This document shows, piece after piece, positions 48,677 through 59,564 of a stretch of DNA of 64,000 nt. The notes beneath the pieces are model-generated. The model saw nothing but the letters and a program-made list of their open reading frames with translations. It searched no databases and was not told the DNA's origin. The position numbers and the translations under genes were made by a program. Numbering within the stretch: the stretch's first letter is position 1; each line of letters begins with the position of its first letter. Source of the stretch: Malania oleifera (taxonomy: Eukaryota > Streptophyta > Magnoliopsida > Santalales > Ximeniaceae); contig NC_080420.1 of NCBI RefSeq assembly GCF_029873635.1, positions 50,483,457 through 50,547,456 of the forward strand. Reading direction: 5' to 3'.

Positions 48677-48689
48677 AAGAGGGAGAGAT
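48677..48689 (+). promoter_or_regulatory. Polypurine tract of the LARD-like element
   Basis: AAAGAGGGAGAGA(T) immediately before the 3' LTR start TGTTGAATTTTTGAG. The preceding gtttgtcatcatc matches the text before the purine tract at 35852-35866 (reverse strand). Confidence 0.8.
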
Positions 48690-50041
48690 TGTTGAATTTT
48701 TGAGTTTGATCCCTGCTTTGATACTAACAAAGCACCAGTTTCTTATGTGTGTTTTTAAGTGCTTAAACAGGTTTACTATTCAACACACACAAAAAAGGAA
48801 AAAGGGAAATGGAAGCTAGAAGATTTAAAGCTTACTTCAACTGGCGCATTCCATAGTGAGAAGAGCAGAAGATGAGATTTAATTTTAATTTGTATTACAT
48901 TTAATCTTTTATTATTAGGTATGTAATAATGCATACATCTTGCATGATATGATTTTAATGCTTAAATAATCCTTAAACTGACCGTAAGGAACCAAAGGCC
49001 ATAGATAGACCTTAGGGTAGACTTCGATCAACCGAAATTGGATTTTTGGGCTTAATTTAAAAGCTCAGTCGACCGAATCCTTGGCAGTATAAATGTTTTG
49101 GTCGACCGAACAGGTCAGAAGTCAACATGTTGAATTCGCATAGGTTGACCGTTCTATTTTGAACACATCTTCCACGATCGACCGAATTAACATGTGTCTG
49201 ACCCCTAACTACTTAGTCGACCAAACTTATAGTTCAAATTAGCGGCGGTCAACCGAACCATATGAGCAGTCAACCGAATCTAAGCCACGGTCAATCGAAC
49301 CTACGAAGGGTTCAAAATTGCCCTGAGATGGTCAACCAAATTTGTAGTTCAAAATTGACATGGTCAACCTAACCTTAAATATGGTCAATCGAACCTCTCG
49401 GGTTTCAAATTTTTTAAAGGCTTAAATGTAATTAACTTTTAATTAAAAATTTTGAAAAAATACTGAGTGTGTCCCCAATTAATAAGTTCATCCCATTAAT
49501 TGAATTGGGGAGTCTCAGCCTTGTAAGTGAGACTGGTTGGGTTCGGCCCGAAATTTGAACTGGGGAGTCTCAGTCCCATAAGTAAGACAAGTTGGGCTCA
49601 ACCTTATAATTGAGTTGGGTTTACCTCGCCTAGTAAGGAGGGTTGAAACGGCGTCTGCTCCACTCATTTAAGTGAGCAGGGATAGCGTAATTCTTGGGGG
49701 GTATGCCCAATGCGGGGACATAGGCTGGTTTGGCTAAACCTTGATAACAAATATCATATGTCTCTCTCTCCCTATCTCATTTACTTTTCGAACTTTAATT
49801 TCAATATGTATATGCTTGTTCATGTTTTTTTATAATCATCTTGGATGCACACAAAATTAATTTAAATGAGATATGCAGCATACGTGTATGTATGCACACA
49901 TTGCTCACTTACTTTACATACATATTTTATTTCGAATGAGATATGAGATGTGGTGAATTGGCGTAATTGTTTAAATTAACGAAAATATTTTAAATGTCCA
50001 ATTCACCCCCCCCCCCTCTTGGGATCACACCATTTCCAACA
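48690..50041 (+). repeat. 3' LTR of the LARD-like element, promoter region deleted
   Basis: 1352 bp against 1996 bp for the 5' LTR. The array (49020-49400) is present, but the text passes from 'gtgtccccaa' (about 49477) directly to 'ttaataagttcatcccattaattg' (about 49485), which in the 5' LTR lies about 600 bp further on (44335). The TATA box and transcription start are therefore missing. The end TTTCCAACA is intact. Confidence 0.85.
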
Positions 50042-50895
50042 CCCAACAAACCTGTACTTCTGCTCCCTATGAGGTCTAAACACTACCTCCTTCCTTTAAC
50101 AATTAATACTAGCATAGTTGGAGGCTAATCAGTCCATTCCCAAAATCACACCAAACTTTTACATATCAAACACTACTAGATCAGTAGGTAGCATTCTTCC
50201 CTGAATACCCACTGGATAGTTTTTAAGAACCTTCCTACATGCTACTACTACTCCTGTCGATGTGGCCACAGATAGATTGACATCCAATAGCTGAGCTTTT
50301 ACTCCACATAATTTGATAAACTCCAGAGTTATGAATGAATGTGTCACCCCTGAATCAAACAGTACAATAACTTTATGTGACAATAAAAATAGTACCTGTC
50401 ACCATGTCACCTACATTCTCAACATCTCGTGGTGTGAGAGAATAGACCCGCACCTAGGCGGTGTTCCTCTCCTAGCTAGCTCGGGGTGTTTGGTTGTTTC
50501 CTTAGTAACGATTAGGAGCAGGTGCATTGTTCAACAACCCACGACATTCTTGTGCAATGTGGCCTGGTCTACTGCACTAATAACAGGCATTTGATCTTAC
50601 TCGGCATTCCCCCACATCCCTCTTATTACATCGAGGGCAAGTAGGGTATGGTTGATTTCCCTAATACACTCGACTCCTCATCTCCTGTCTCTAGCCCCCA
50701 CTGTTACTTTTCCTCCTCCATGGACCTTGACTTGTACCTTCTTGAAAGCTAGGAAGCGTGGGCCTCTTCCTTTGACACTATATCTCTGCACTTCTCTGTA
50801 GACTTGTCTCTGTTACCGTGGTTTTCTTCACCAACTCTAAAAAGTTATGAACCTAAACATTCTGGTCCATTAGGGTTCTTATACCATATACTACT
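50042..50895 (-). pseudogene. Ty3/gypsy gag 3' part and protease, minus strand
   Basis: Upstream part of the pol remnant at 41406-42898. The protease frame at 50383-50159 reads VIVLFDSGVTHSFITLEFIKL, keeping the catalytic D-S-G (next residue Val instead of Ala), then VLKNYPVGIQGRMLPTDLVVFDM. Before it, on the minus strand, a double zinc-knuckle region is visible at about 50520-50650 (CPRCNKRDVGECR and CYYCSRPGHIAQEC). Gag is recognisable back to about 50890; its N-terminal capsid part is missing at the junction with LTR-like sequence. Confidence 0.8.
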
Positions 50896-51575
50896 TATTA
50901 TAGAATAATCCTATAACATAACCTTATTTTCATAATTTTGTATAAACTTGTCATATTTATAATTTCATATAAATCCTGTCATAATCATAAATCGGTATAA
51001 AACCATCATATCGTAAATCTGAATAATTCTTGTCATATCATAGTTCTGTATGAATCCTATCATATCATGAAGTTGTCTGAATCATGTCTTATCATAAATA
51101 TGTATAAAATCATACTTTGTTGTGTATCATCATAAAATATTCTAACAAGCTTATTTATGCAGTAAAAATAATCATACTCATGCCACACAATTTGAGTGAT
51201 AATTCATGATATAATAACTACTTGGGAAAAATATATTTTACTAAGAAATAAACGTATAATCATTTTCTAGGATTTACTTAACTCAAAATACCTAATTTTC
51301 CCCAAATACACGTATATATAATATACCAAATTATCATTTTCCTATGCCTGATTATTTAGAAAAATAATACATAACAATCCTATAATCATCAACTTCATTT
51401 TAATCAGCTAAATTTCAAAAAATATCTGACATATTCTATTCTCCTTACTTTATCCCTAGAGTGGTGCTTATGATTCTTAAACGATGAATCCACCTCGATT
51501 AAATTCCTTTGGATCAAAACTAGGATCCTTAATGGTGTTTATCCTTCAATTTGGCTTAAATATGGAGAGAAATTG

Positions 51576-51576
51576 A

Positions 51577-51617
<41 letters not shown>
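51576..51617 (+). repeat. (GA)n microsatellite
   Basis: About 20 GA units with one AA interruption near 51601. Confidence 0.9.
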
Positions 51618-51770
51618 AATGTTTCAAAGAAAATGAACTAGGGTCCTATTTAAGCTGTTGGCCCAGATGAAACCGTCGACGATTTGGTCTTTAACCAAAC
51701 CGTTTTACCTTTACTAGCTCTTAGTAACTCAAAATCGTCGACGATTTGATCTGCACTAAACCAAATTCCC

Positions 51771-51771
<1 letters not shown>

Positions 51772-51844
<73 letters not shown>
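51772..51844 (+). repeat. (TTA)n microsatellite
   Basis: About 24 uninterrupted TTA units. The run of Ile codons on the minus strand is a product of this repeat, not a protein. Confidence 0.95.
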
Positions 51845-51846
<2 letters not shown>

Positions 51847-52879
51847 CCGAGTCTTTGCATAGGTTTTGTTGCCTACTCAAGACGTGAATATTAAGCCACC
51901 CTTAGAGATAAGCATAATTCATGAACTTTTGTTTTGAGCTTACCTCTCTAGCGGTAGCATGAAGACAACATAAGTTGTATTGATCGTCCTTGCTGGTCAT
52001 GAAAGAAAAAAACAAAGAAAAGAAAACTAATGAGAAAAAAAGAAAGAAAAAGAGAAAAATAGTGAAAAATACATAGATACCTACTCCAAATGAAAAGGAA
52101 AAACGAAAAAGAATGGCCAAGCTAGGGACACAACACACCACATTCCTGCAAGTATCAAGCTTTCTTGGGTGTTCCGATGTATATGGATGGATCCACGCGT
52201 AGTTTATAAATTATCAATCTAGGGTAGTCTTGCTAAGATGTGGTGAGTAGGTGAGAAAGTGCAAGGGTGAAGGACTCGACACCTCGATATAAGGCTGGAT
52301 TCCATCCTCCTAAGAATAATTAATTCCTTTTTCTTCGTTGGTTCTTCGATGTATGTGAGATGTTTGACCATGCATATTTTTCCTCACATATGAGAGTAAA
52401 CCCATTTTCATGAGTGTTTTTGAGAGTATATTGGTGAGGTTAAGTCAAGACAACCATTCTATAGGTGTACTTGGATTATCTGAGTGAAATAAATCATCTA
52501 CTTTACACATGGCTTGTGATGATGCTTGTTTATACTAATATTTATATGATGATATTAACTCTGAATATGAATCGCTAATTGATTCTTTGAGAACTATGAT
52601 TTCTTGATGGCTATATCTTGTTGAGGCACGTATGGATGATTTGCTTTGGAGTTATATTAATAATAGAGTTATTGGTTGGAGCATGTTTGTAATGATGTCA
52701 TATATCTGTATGTGAAATGGCATGGTTGTGTTATTTGTTTGAGTTTAATTGATGTCCATTAGATAGGTGTTTGTGGGTATTGCCCAGGAAACCCTCACGA
52801 GACTATAACTCATCCACTAAGACCACCTAGGGATTAGTCTCGTTGCGTATGGTAAATGCACGAACTAAGTCCATCATTT
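51847..52879 (+). other. Athila/Tat-like 3' non-coding fragment
   Basis: The segment 51860-52130 matches the reverse complement of about 60-320, e.g. the shared text tactcaagacgtgaat/atatcttgagtaggct and tcatgaccagcaagga/tcatggtcagtcagga, so it is the same non-coding region in opposite orientation. Near 52770-52850, 'gggtattgcccaggaaaccc' followed by 'tcacgagactataactcatcc' looks like a sequence I associate with such elements, though from memory only. No coding trace. Confidence 0.45.
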
Positions 52880-52882
52880 ATA

Positions 52883-53761
52883 CTGATTATTAGTGATGAA
52901 ATTTATTGGTCACTAATAATTCAAGAAGCCTAAAAGTAATCATGACGGACATATATTAGTTACTAAATGAAAATATTAGTGACAGTTTAGTCTCCGCCAC
53001 TAATAATCGAATATTTTTTTTTTAAGTTGAAGGTGTTTGTTTAAAATAAGCCATAAATAATTTATTTCTTAAACAAAAATATTGAAACACATACAAGTTC
53101 AATATAATTACAAATTACGTACATCGATCCAAGATTTTTAATTATATCTACCATAACCATATATCATACATAATATGAAAAAACAAAAGCAGTTTTAGTG
53201 ACAAATAGTAAATCGTCACTATCCTTTAGTGACAAATATTGATTTCGCCACTAAAAGTCATCTATAGTGACACATTTAGGGTTCTGTCTCCAATACCTTC
53301 TCTTTAGTGACTGATATTGCTCCTTCACTAAAATGTTTTTTTTTTTTTGTATCCTTTACTAACAAATATAAATCGACACTAATAATTTATCAGTAGTAAC
53401 AAAAGTCAAAACTGCTACTAATATTGAAACAATAGAGTCATATAGCCTCCATCACTAATACTAAAACAAACTTGCACTATTATTGACAACTTAGTTTCAT
53501 CACTAGTAACCACATACGTTGCCACAAAAATTTGGCGTGTTACTTCCTACCAAAATTTTGATTTTTAGTGGCAAATATTTTAGTGACAACATATATTTCG
53601 TCACTAAAAGTACATTATTAATGATGCATAGATCATTGGCCACTAAAAGGTAACAATTGGTGATTGATTTCAATTTTGTGGCTAATAGTACTCCTTTAGT
53701 GGTGAAATTTTGTTTGTCACTAAAAAAAGTCATCACTAAAAGCAACCTTTTTTTAATAATG
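52883..53761. mobile_element. CACTA-like non-autonomous element
   Basis: About 0.88 kb densely filled with TAGTGAC and GTCACTA motifs in both orientations (e.g. tttagtgacaaatattgatttcgccactaaaag). The right end in reverse reads CATTATTAAAAAAAGG, one change from CACTATTAAAAAAAGG. ATA lies on both sides (52880-52882 and 53762-53764), fitting a 3-bp CACTA duplication, though 3 bp is weak evidence. The left end (CTGATTATTAGTGATG) is poorly matched. No transposase. Confidence 0.55.
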
Positions 53762-53768
53762 ATAGCCA

Positions 53769-54440
53769 TGAAAAACCTCGGTCAAGCTCTAATACCAAAT
53801 TATAATTTTTAAAATAGTAACAATAACATTCAGAATAATAAAATGATTTCTAAATTAATCGCAAACACATGAACATGATACAGAAAATAAGTTCAAGATG
53901 TGTAGCTTGCATCATAGGTTTCATTATCGAGGTTTCAAAGAACTCTATGATATTCGAGGAGAGCAACTACCCTCTTCCTTTCTAGGATAAATATGTGATC
54001 GACAACCACATGAAATTAGGGTGAGAGCAATACTTCTCTTTATTGCTTAATTACCAGCATAAGTAAACCCTAGCCATCACATACTCTTTGTGCAAAAAAA
54101 CCTATATATACTAAAATCTCTTGAACTGGCGCTTTAGGCCCATAACCTTAATATGGTAATATCTTACCATAAGACCTATTAATTATATGCTCTCAAAATA
54201 TCTGATATTCATTTAGTTTGAGTTTTAAAAAATCTGCTATATAAGTCCAATAAATTATAACAAGTTGGCCAAAAAATTTCCAAATGATCTATTTGCATAG
54301 AGAAGGACAATGAAGAATGCATAAAGATAAGTAAATTGAGGAATGAATGTAGATACACCATTTTTTTTTTATTTCTTACAAAATATATTTGCATATTCAC
54401 CTTGTCATTAATCTTCTCAATTGAAACAATCAACATATAA
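53769..54440 (-). mobile_element. Ty1/copia LTR remnant with primer site
   Basis: At 53787-53801, the plus strand reads aagctctaataccaaatt, the reverse complement of a TTGGTATTAGAGC primer site, so an LTR ends just right of it on the minus strand. A TATA-like stretch (TATATATAGG on the minus strand) is near 54102, and 'tttcattatcgaggtttc' near 53929 may be a decayed copy of the downstream block of other copia LTRs. The far end may be the CAACA near 54434. Ends are uncertain. Confidence 0.35.
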
Positions 54441-56194
54441 TTAATCAAAACACACCTCAACTTTTAAATGTAATGTAGTTTGTCCCCCAAATAAGACTCC
54501 ACAAAACCTCAAAAATTCCCTTATTGGTTAATAATGCGCACAAAATTACTTTGTCTATGTTGCTATTTAGATCTCTCCCTTTGCTTTTTTCCCACCACCG
54601 CATCACATGCCATGAAATGACATAAACTCATGGTGTTACACCACCTATTACCCTTAACCTTGCAAACATTTCATGAGCTACCTCTCCTTCGCACCCAAGT
54701 CTAAGCTTGATTTCCATATGATGATGGTCCAAGTTGTAATGGATCGGGCTATCAAGGCCAGAGACACATCATCCATTAGAAAAAGCCTACTTTGATCAAT
54801 TGCTTATATATAGCTCCTGATGGCACACATATGTCACTATGGAAGCGACAAAAAGGATGGGTTAAGGGGCATGGTTTGTGGTATAAGTAAAGGGAAGGGT
54901 GTATATATATATATATAGGGAGTTAGGACAATAGATCTACTTGCAATGAAATGGGCAATGAATGAACATATATTTCTAGCAATCAATATAGAGGATTATA
55001 GAGCTTTCGACAATAAAATTCACATAGAGATAGTAGGATGATTAAACATCATAGAAGCTAATTGGAATATCTAGAAGGGTAAGCATTTGTGCCACAAAAG
55101 TATCCCTCTACCAGTGTTAGTGTGATTGGCAAGTTGAATGATAGTGATATTATTCTTACGATAGAAACACAACATATCTATGATTTTTATTCCTTTGAAG
55201 TGAGCAATAGTAAACCAATTAGTTGAATAAAAAAATGAAACTAAAACTATAGGTTGAGAGCAAAAAGGAAAAATGATTATTCAAATCCTTGGGAAACATT
55301 TTAAAGAGAATTTAGTTTTTAAGGATATTTTGGGAATCATCAAACTTTTCGGTATACAATAGGGATTTAAATTTGACATGAATAATAAGTAAAGGGCAAT
55401 ATTATCACAATCAAAGTTGTCAAAATGGAGGACTAACATAAAAGTGGATTTTGACTTTTAGGAGTAACCAGCATAGGGGCACATGCGTTGCACATGCTAT
55501 CTCCTATTATTATAGGGTTTGGTCAAGTTAGTTGAGTATCTTTTCTATGTATTTGATGCATTATGGGTGCGGGATAGAACCAATTAACCCAATTTACATG
55601 GTATAAGATAATGGAACTAGATAACCCATTCACATGGTATAAAGCTAGCTAGAGGTTAAGTAATTTTGATAATAGAACAAATGTGTGAGTGGTCCATATT
55701 TTGTTTTGTCTTATTTTGTTTTAATATTTTTTTTCTTTTGTATGTTATTGAGTTGTTTTTTTCCATCATGAATATTTTATCATTTTTAATGATTAGTATA
55801 TTTTATATAATGACAATCCAAATATAAGAGATGACAAAGGATTTTGAATTATAAAATTTTTTAATTTCAAAATAAACTAATTGAAAAACTCTTAGATTAC
55901 ATTTGAGAGCATGAATTTTGGACTTTAGATTTATATTTGGATAGATTTACACATTTTAATATAATTATATATTTATCTTATCCAAATTTAAGACAAACCT
56001 AAATTTAAAGTTTCTCCAAATATAGATTAACTTTCTTATTTTTGCATCCATGTGAAATACGAGTTTATAAGTGAACAGCCATTGGATGGCTAGCATTCGC
56101 AACAAAAATACAAAAGATAAGAACACATATATATAAATATAAATGTAAGTATATATATATGCCTATCACTTTCAAAAATGCATACAAATACATA
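54441..56194. other. AT-rich unassigned sequence
   Basis: No supported gene. It contains a short TA run at 54902-54917 and, at about 55940-56030, an imperfect inverted repeat (actttagatttatatttggata ... tatccaaatttaagacaaacctaaatttaaag) that could be a miniature element. The stretch 54640-54790 is less AT-rich than its surroundings, but I could not match it to anything. Confidence 0.3.
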
Positions 56195-56390
56195 GGTTGT
56201 ATAACCTCATAGTCCACATTTCCATGCACGACCATGTAGTCAACATCAAATGGTAAACCAGAGCAAACTGACCCCTACCCCCACCCCTTTCTAAAACCAA
56301 GGAGATTCTCATGAGGGGATTCAAACCTTGGACCTCCCATGGGGGGCTAGGAGATGAACCACCAGGCTTAGGGTTCATTGAAATTTGTTT
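56195..56390 (-). mobile_element. Probable tRNA-derived SINE
   Basis: On the minus strand, an A-box-like TAAGCCTGGTGG (56370-56359) is followed 31 bases later by a B-box-like GGTTTGAATCC (56327-56317), near the consensus GGTTCGANNCC. Order and spacing are those of RNA polymerase III internal promoters in tRNA-derived SINEs. The rest shows no tRNA fold I can recognise and no clear 3' tail or target duplication. The open frame across it is incidental. Confidence 0.5.
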
Positions 56391-56570
56391 TTAAAGGTTA
56401 CTGAAAAACACATTCATTATATATTAATTAGCATTTAAGCATGTACATATGTATAAAATTCATAAAATGTATTATCTTTGCTAAACTACATAAATTTCCC
56501 AAGAATTAATATACCCAAAAATATATCTAATTTAAGATATAGATGTTGATGCAGCTGTTTGGCATAATTA

Positions 56571-56613
<43 letters not shown>

Positions 56614-56872
56614 GATTTCAATTTTTAAAGCTAAATACATCAGTGATCAAACTTAATACATGCTATAGAGTTATGAATATCCTAAATTTCTCTTATACAC
56701 AACTATTAGAATTTTATTAGAATTCAATAGTCTAAAATCCTCCGAATAGTAAAGAAATATAAGCGCACTTGTTCAATAGGAGAAAGTCAAAGCTCTACTC
56801 AGGAAGTTCATCAACCTTTTTGTTAAGATACATATACGGTTTACCTTATATGAAACTAAATCCAAATGGTCT

Positions 56873-56923
<51 letters not shown>

Positions 56924-59564
56924 AATGGCACAGTCTTTCAACAATGTCTTACAATTCGCATGTGTAGGAGAAAAGCCTCTTAGGTTACGGGTGGAAAAAA
57001 CCAGATGTGGCAACTCAAGTCAAGGCGCAGCAAAACTAAGAGATCCTTTCCATTTAAGGCATGACAGACTAGGTGGACACGAGCAATCTAGTGTCCAAGC
57101 CAATTGGTTAGACAACTACTTGCAAGATTATTATTAGGTCTTAAGTGATAATTATTTATTTTCTTTTAACTATCCTGTACTCATAACATCAAACTATTTT
57201 TTGATTATATAAATGTAACTCTTATCATAAAAACCTAACTAAAGATTTTTTCAAGTATGATTTGATCCTTTGACACATAAGAGGGTGTGTTTAAGACAAT
57301 TTTAAGATATTGTTTGAAGGTATATAATTTTTAGAATTGGATTTGAATTTGTGCAGAAGAAATTTAATCTAATTTTATATTAAATTTCATTCAAATTCAT
57401 ATAATTTTAAAATCAAATTTTCAAATCCATTCCCCACCTTCAGGGTAAATGGTAATTAGTGGTATTAGATGTTGGAGACATGCAATACATGTGCAATATG
57501 ATTTTACATATTTTTATCTAATTAATTAATTTTGTATTGTCATTTTTATCAATTTTTTATAACTAAATTAAATTAACTTTATAAATCTCTGCCAATATTT
57601 ATTCAATATCATACCTCCTAAAAAAAATCTATTCACTATCACAGCATAATTTGTTATAACTTGTTAATGAAATATAATATAATATTTTTTATTCAAATTT
57701 AAAATTTATTAAAATGTAAATAAATACTAGAAAAAATAATTATAATATGAATTAGTTATCAATTACTTGTACCATATTTATACATTAATTTTAATTGGTT
57801 ATGAGTTATTTTTGTACTACCTAATTACTATTTATGTAAAGATATTTTGAAAAATAAAAATTAAACACCAAAAATAAGCAAATCACATGTAAGGGTAGAA
57901 TCAGATCCGAGTGGTTGGAGACAATACGAGAAGCAAGGAATAGGGTAAGACACTGACCTCTCCTACGATTTAGCAAAAAAAAAAATTTCTTAAACTCCCT
58001 TTAGGCAGGGTCAACTCTTCATTAAGACTAATAGCTACTGTGTCAATACTCAGTATCTCTGCACATGTAGTGCAGCAAAAATTATTTGATGTACCTAAAA
58101 AAATTAATTTTAAATAAAAATAAAAATTAAAAAAAATATCAAACGCCCCTAATTAAATAATTCGCCTAAGGCCTCAAATTGGGAAGAGCCGCTCCTGCCT
58201 TTAGGTTTTAAAAATTTTATTAACTTTTGTGAGATTTAGAAAATGTCATAGATCTCTCGATATTTATCAAGAAAACGTAAACCTCTCTCCAAAAAAAAAA
58301 AATTATCTCTTTACATAATAGAAGGTTTATATCTTTTTGATAAAACTCAAAAGAAAAAAAACTCTTAAAATTCTTAAAATCTATTATTAAAATTTTTATT
58401 AAAAAAAAAAAAACGAATTCTTTCTTTTATCAAACATGGAATAATCAGCAGTCATTGATGACTGATTAAAAGGGCCACCGGCCTCCAACCCTCTTATGCC
58501 AACAACCCAATAAATCGCATAAATTATTGTGAGTATGAATCATCTCCACGCAAGCCTTTTGTTTGTTAATCATTCGTCGGCTAAGTGATGGTTCTCCTTA
58601 ATTCGCAATTTTTATGTTTTTATATTTCTTTTAATCCTTCAATTAATTTATTTTATATTTCTACTATTTACTCTCTGTCTATGTAAATAGTTGTTAGCCA
58701 ATCAAGCGATGTCCAATACTTTTATTACTATGCATTAATTTTTTTTCTTTTCACGAAACGTTTGTAAAGTGGTATTTTTAAGAAAAATAAAATGGGCACA
58801 ACTAAGTGAAATAATTGCTCAATTGGGTTTGCTCAACTGGTAAAGTAGAGGTAGACTTTGATGACCTAAGGTCTTAGGGTACGTAAAGGAGATTTTAAAC
58901 ATAAAGCGAATAATCATGGATGCCTCAATGGAGGGATAACAATATTTTCATTTCTTGATTTGGTATCGCTTTGGTAAATTCAAAGGACTTGTCTAAATTG
59001 GAATTTTAGATCATTAAAAATAAAAAAGTGAAACAATTTGTTATATATGTAATGGTTACTGAGTACCCGCTCTAAGAGTATGCATGCGTTCATTTATTTT
59101 TTATAAAATAATTTTGTAATTTAGTTAAAATTTTAATGCCTCCAAAATTAATCTTTTATTTTTTATTTTTTTAAAAGATGATTTCTTAAGTAGATGAATA
59201 CAACAGTTATATAGGTATTTTATAATTTCAAAGAATCATGTGAATTTTACAAGTTTTCTATATTACATATATAAAAGGTATCCCCTACTTTAGTTTCACT
59301 TTGAATTTTTAAAATAACTTGATTGATTGATATAACTGATAAGTGACACCACAATGCAAGACTAAATATCTAAATATGCCATAACTATTTCAATGTTTAT
59401 CCATAACTGCAATTCCTTTTTTAGTTACTATTTTTCACTATTGTAAAATGTTTCGATAAATTAATATTTCAACCATTCTTACTAACTTGATTCAAAAATT
59501 TGCATGGACGATTCAACCAGAACCAATTATCTTTATATTCTAAAATATTTTAGCAAATTAAAAA
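56391..59564. other. AT-rich unassigned sequence
   Basis: No supported gene. TA microsatellites at 56574-56612 and 56876-56919. An imperfect inverted repeat at about 57335-57435 (ggatttgaattt ... aaattttcaaatcc) may be a miniature element. The open frame spanning 56769-57137 is partly TA repeat; its end (KTRCGNSSQGAAKLRDPFHLRHDRLGG) resembles nothing I recognise. A tRNA-like stretch near 58829-58885 (ttgctcaactggtaaagtagagg) is too weak to call a SINE. Confidence 0.3.
56876..56919. repeat. (TA)n microsatellite
   Basis: About 21 uninterrupted TA units; a second run of about 19 units lies at 56574-56612. Confidence 0.95.

Larger units (their letters stand above)
44910..48689 (+). other. Non-coding internal region of the LARD-like element
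   Basis: About 3.8 kb, AT-rich, no reading frame longer than about 70 codons and none resembling gag or pol. Parts are shared with 35840-39144 in reverse orientation. Two segments are repeated within it: about 46980-47100 and 47157-47300 both contain gcatactga... aaaggatga... atatgt... cctt. Purine-tract-like motifs aaaagggggag and aaaagagggaga occur at 48364, 48443 and 48677. Confidence 0.65.
42899..50041 (+). mobile_element. LARD-like two-LTR element without coding capacity
   Basis: 5' LTR 42899-44894, primer site at 44897, non-coding internal region 44895-48689, purine tract, and 3' LTR 48690-50041. Flanks CCCAT (42894-42898) and CCCAA (50042-50046), a 4-of-5 target duplication, within a gypsy pol that continues on both sides. 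LTR ends are of the SIRE type (..TTTTTGAGTTCGATCCCTATTTTGAT.. and ..GGGATCACACCATTTCCAACA). With about 3.8 kb of internal DNA and no gag or pol trace, it fits a large retrotransposon derivative that depends on a coding relative. Confidence 0.85.
50896..51846 (-). repeat. Ty3/gypsy LTR remnant, minus strand
   Basis: AT-rich sequence with features of the Tekay-like LTRs here: on the minus strand AATCGTCGACGATTTTGAG and CGTCGACGGTTTC palindromes (51665-51750), then TTAAATAGG as a TATA-like box (about 51645), a pyrimidine-rich stretch (GA repeat on the plus strand, 51576-51617), and 'gtgtggcatgag' (about 51180), as also found in the LTR at 39145. Ends are not clear; gag follows at once, so the LTR end, primer site and leader have been deleted. 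Confidence 0.5.

Noticed and set aside
51650..51880. Poly-isoleucine open frame
   Set aside because: It is a translation of the (TTA)n microsatellite at 51772-51844.
56769..57137. 122-codon open frame with possible host gene content
   Set aside because: The middle is a TA microsatellite and the tail has no recognisable domain. Frame length is explained by the repeat.
58829..58885. Second tRNA-derived SINE (ttgctcaactggtaaagtagagg)
   Set aside because: The A-box-like part is suggestive, but the B box is poor and there is no tail or duplication.
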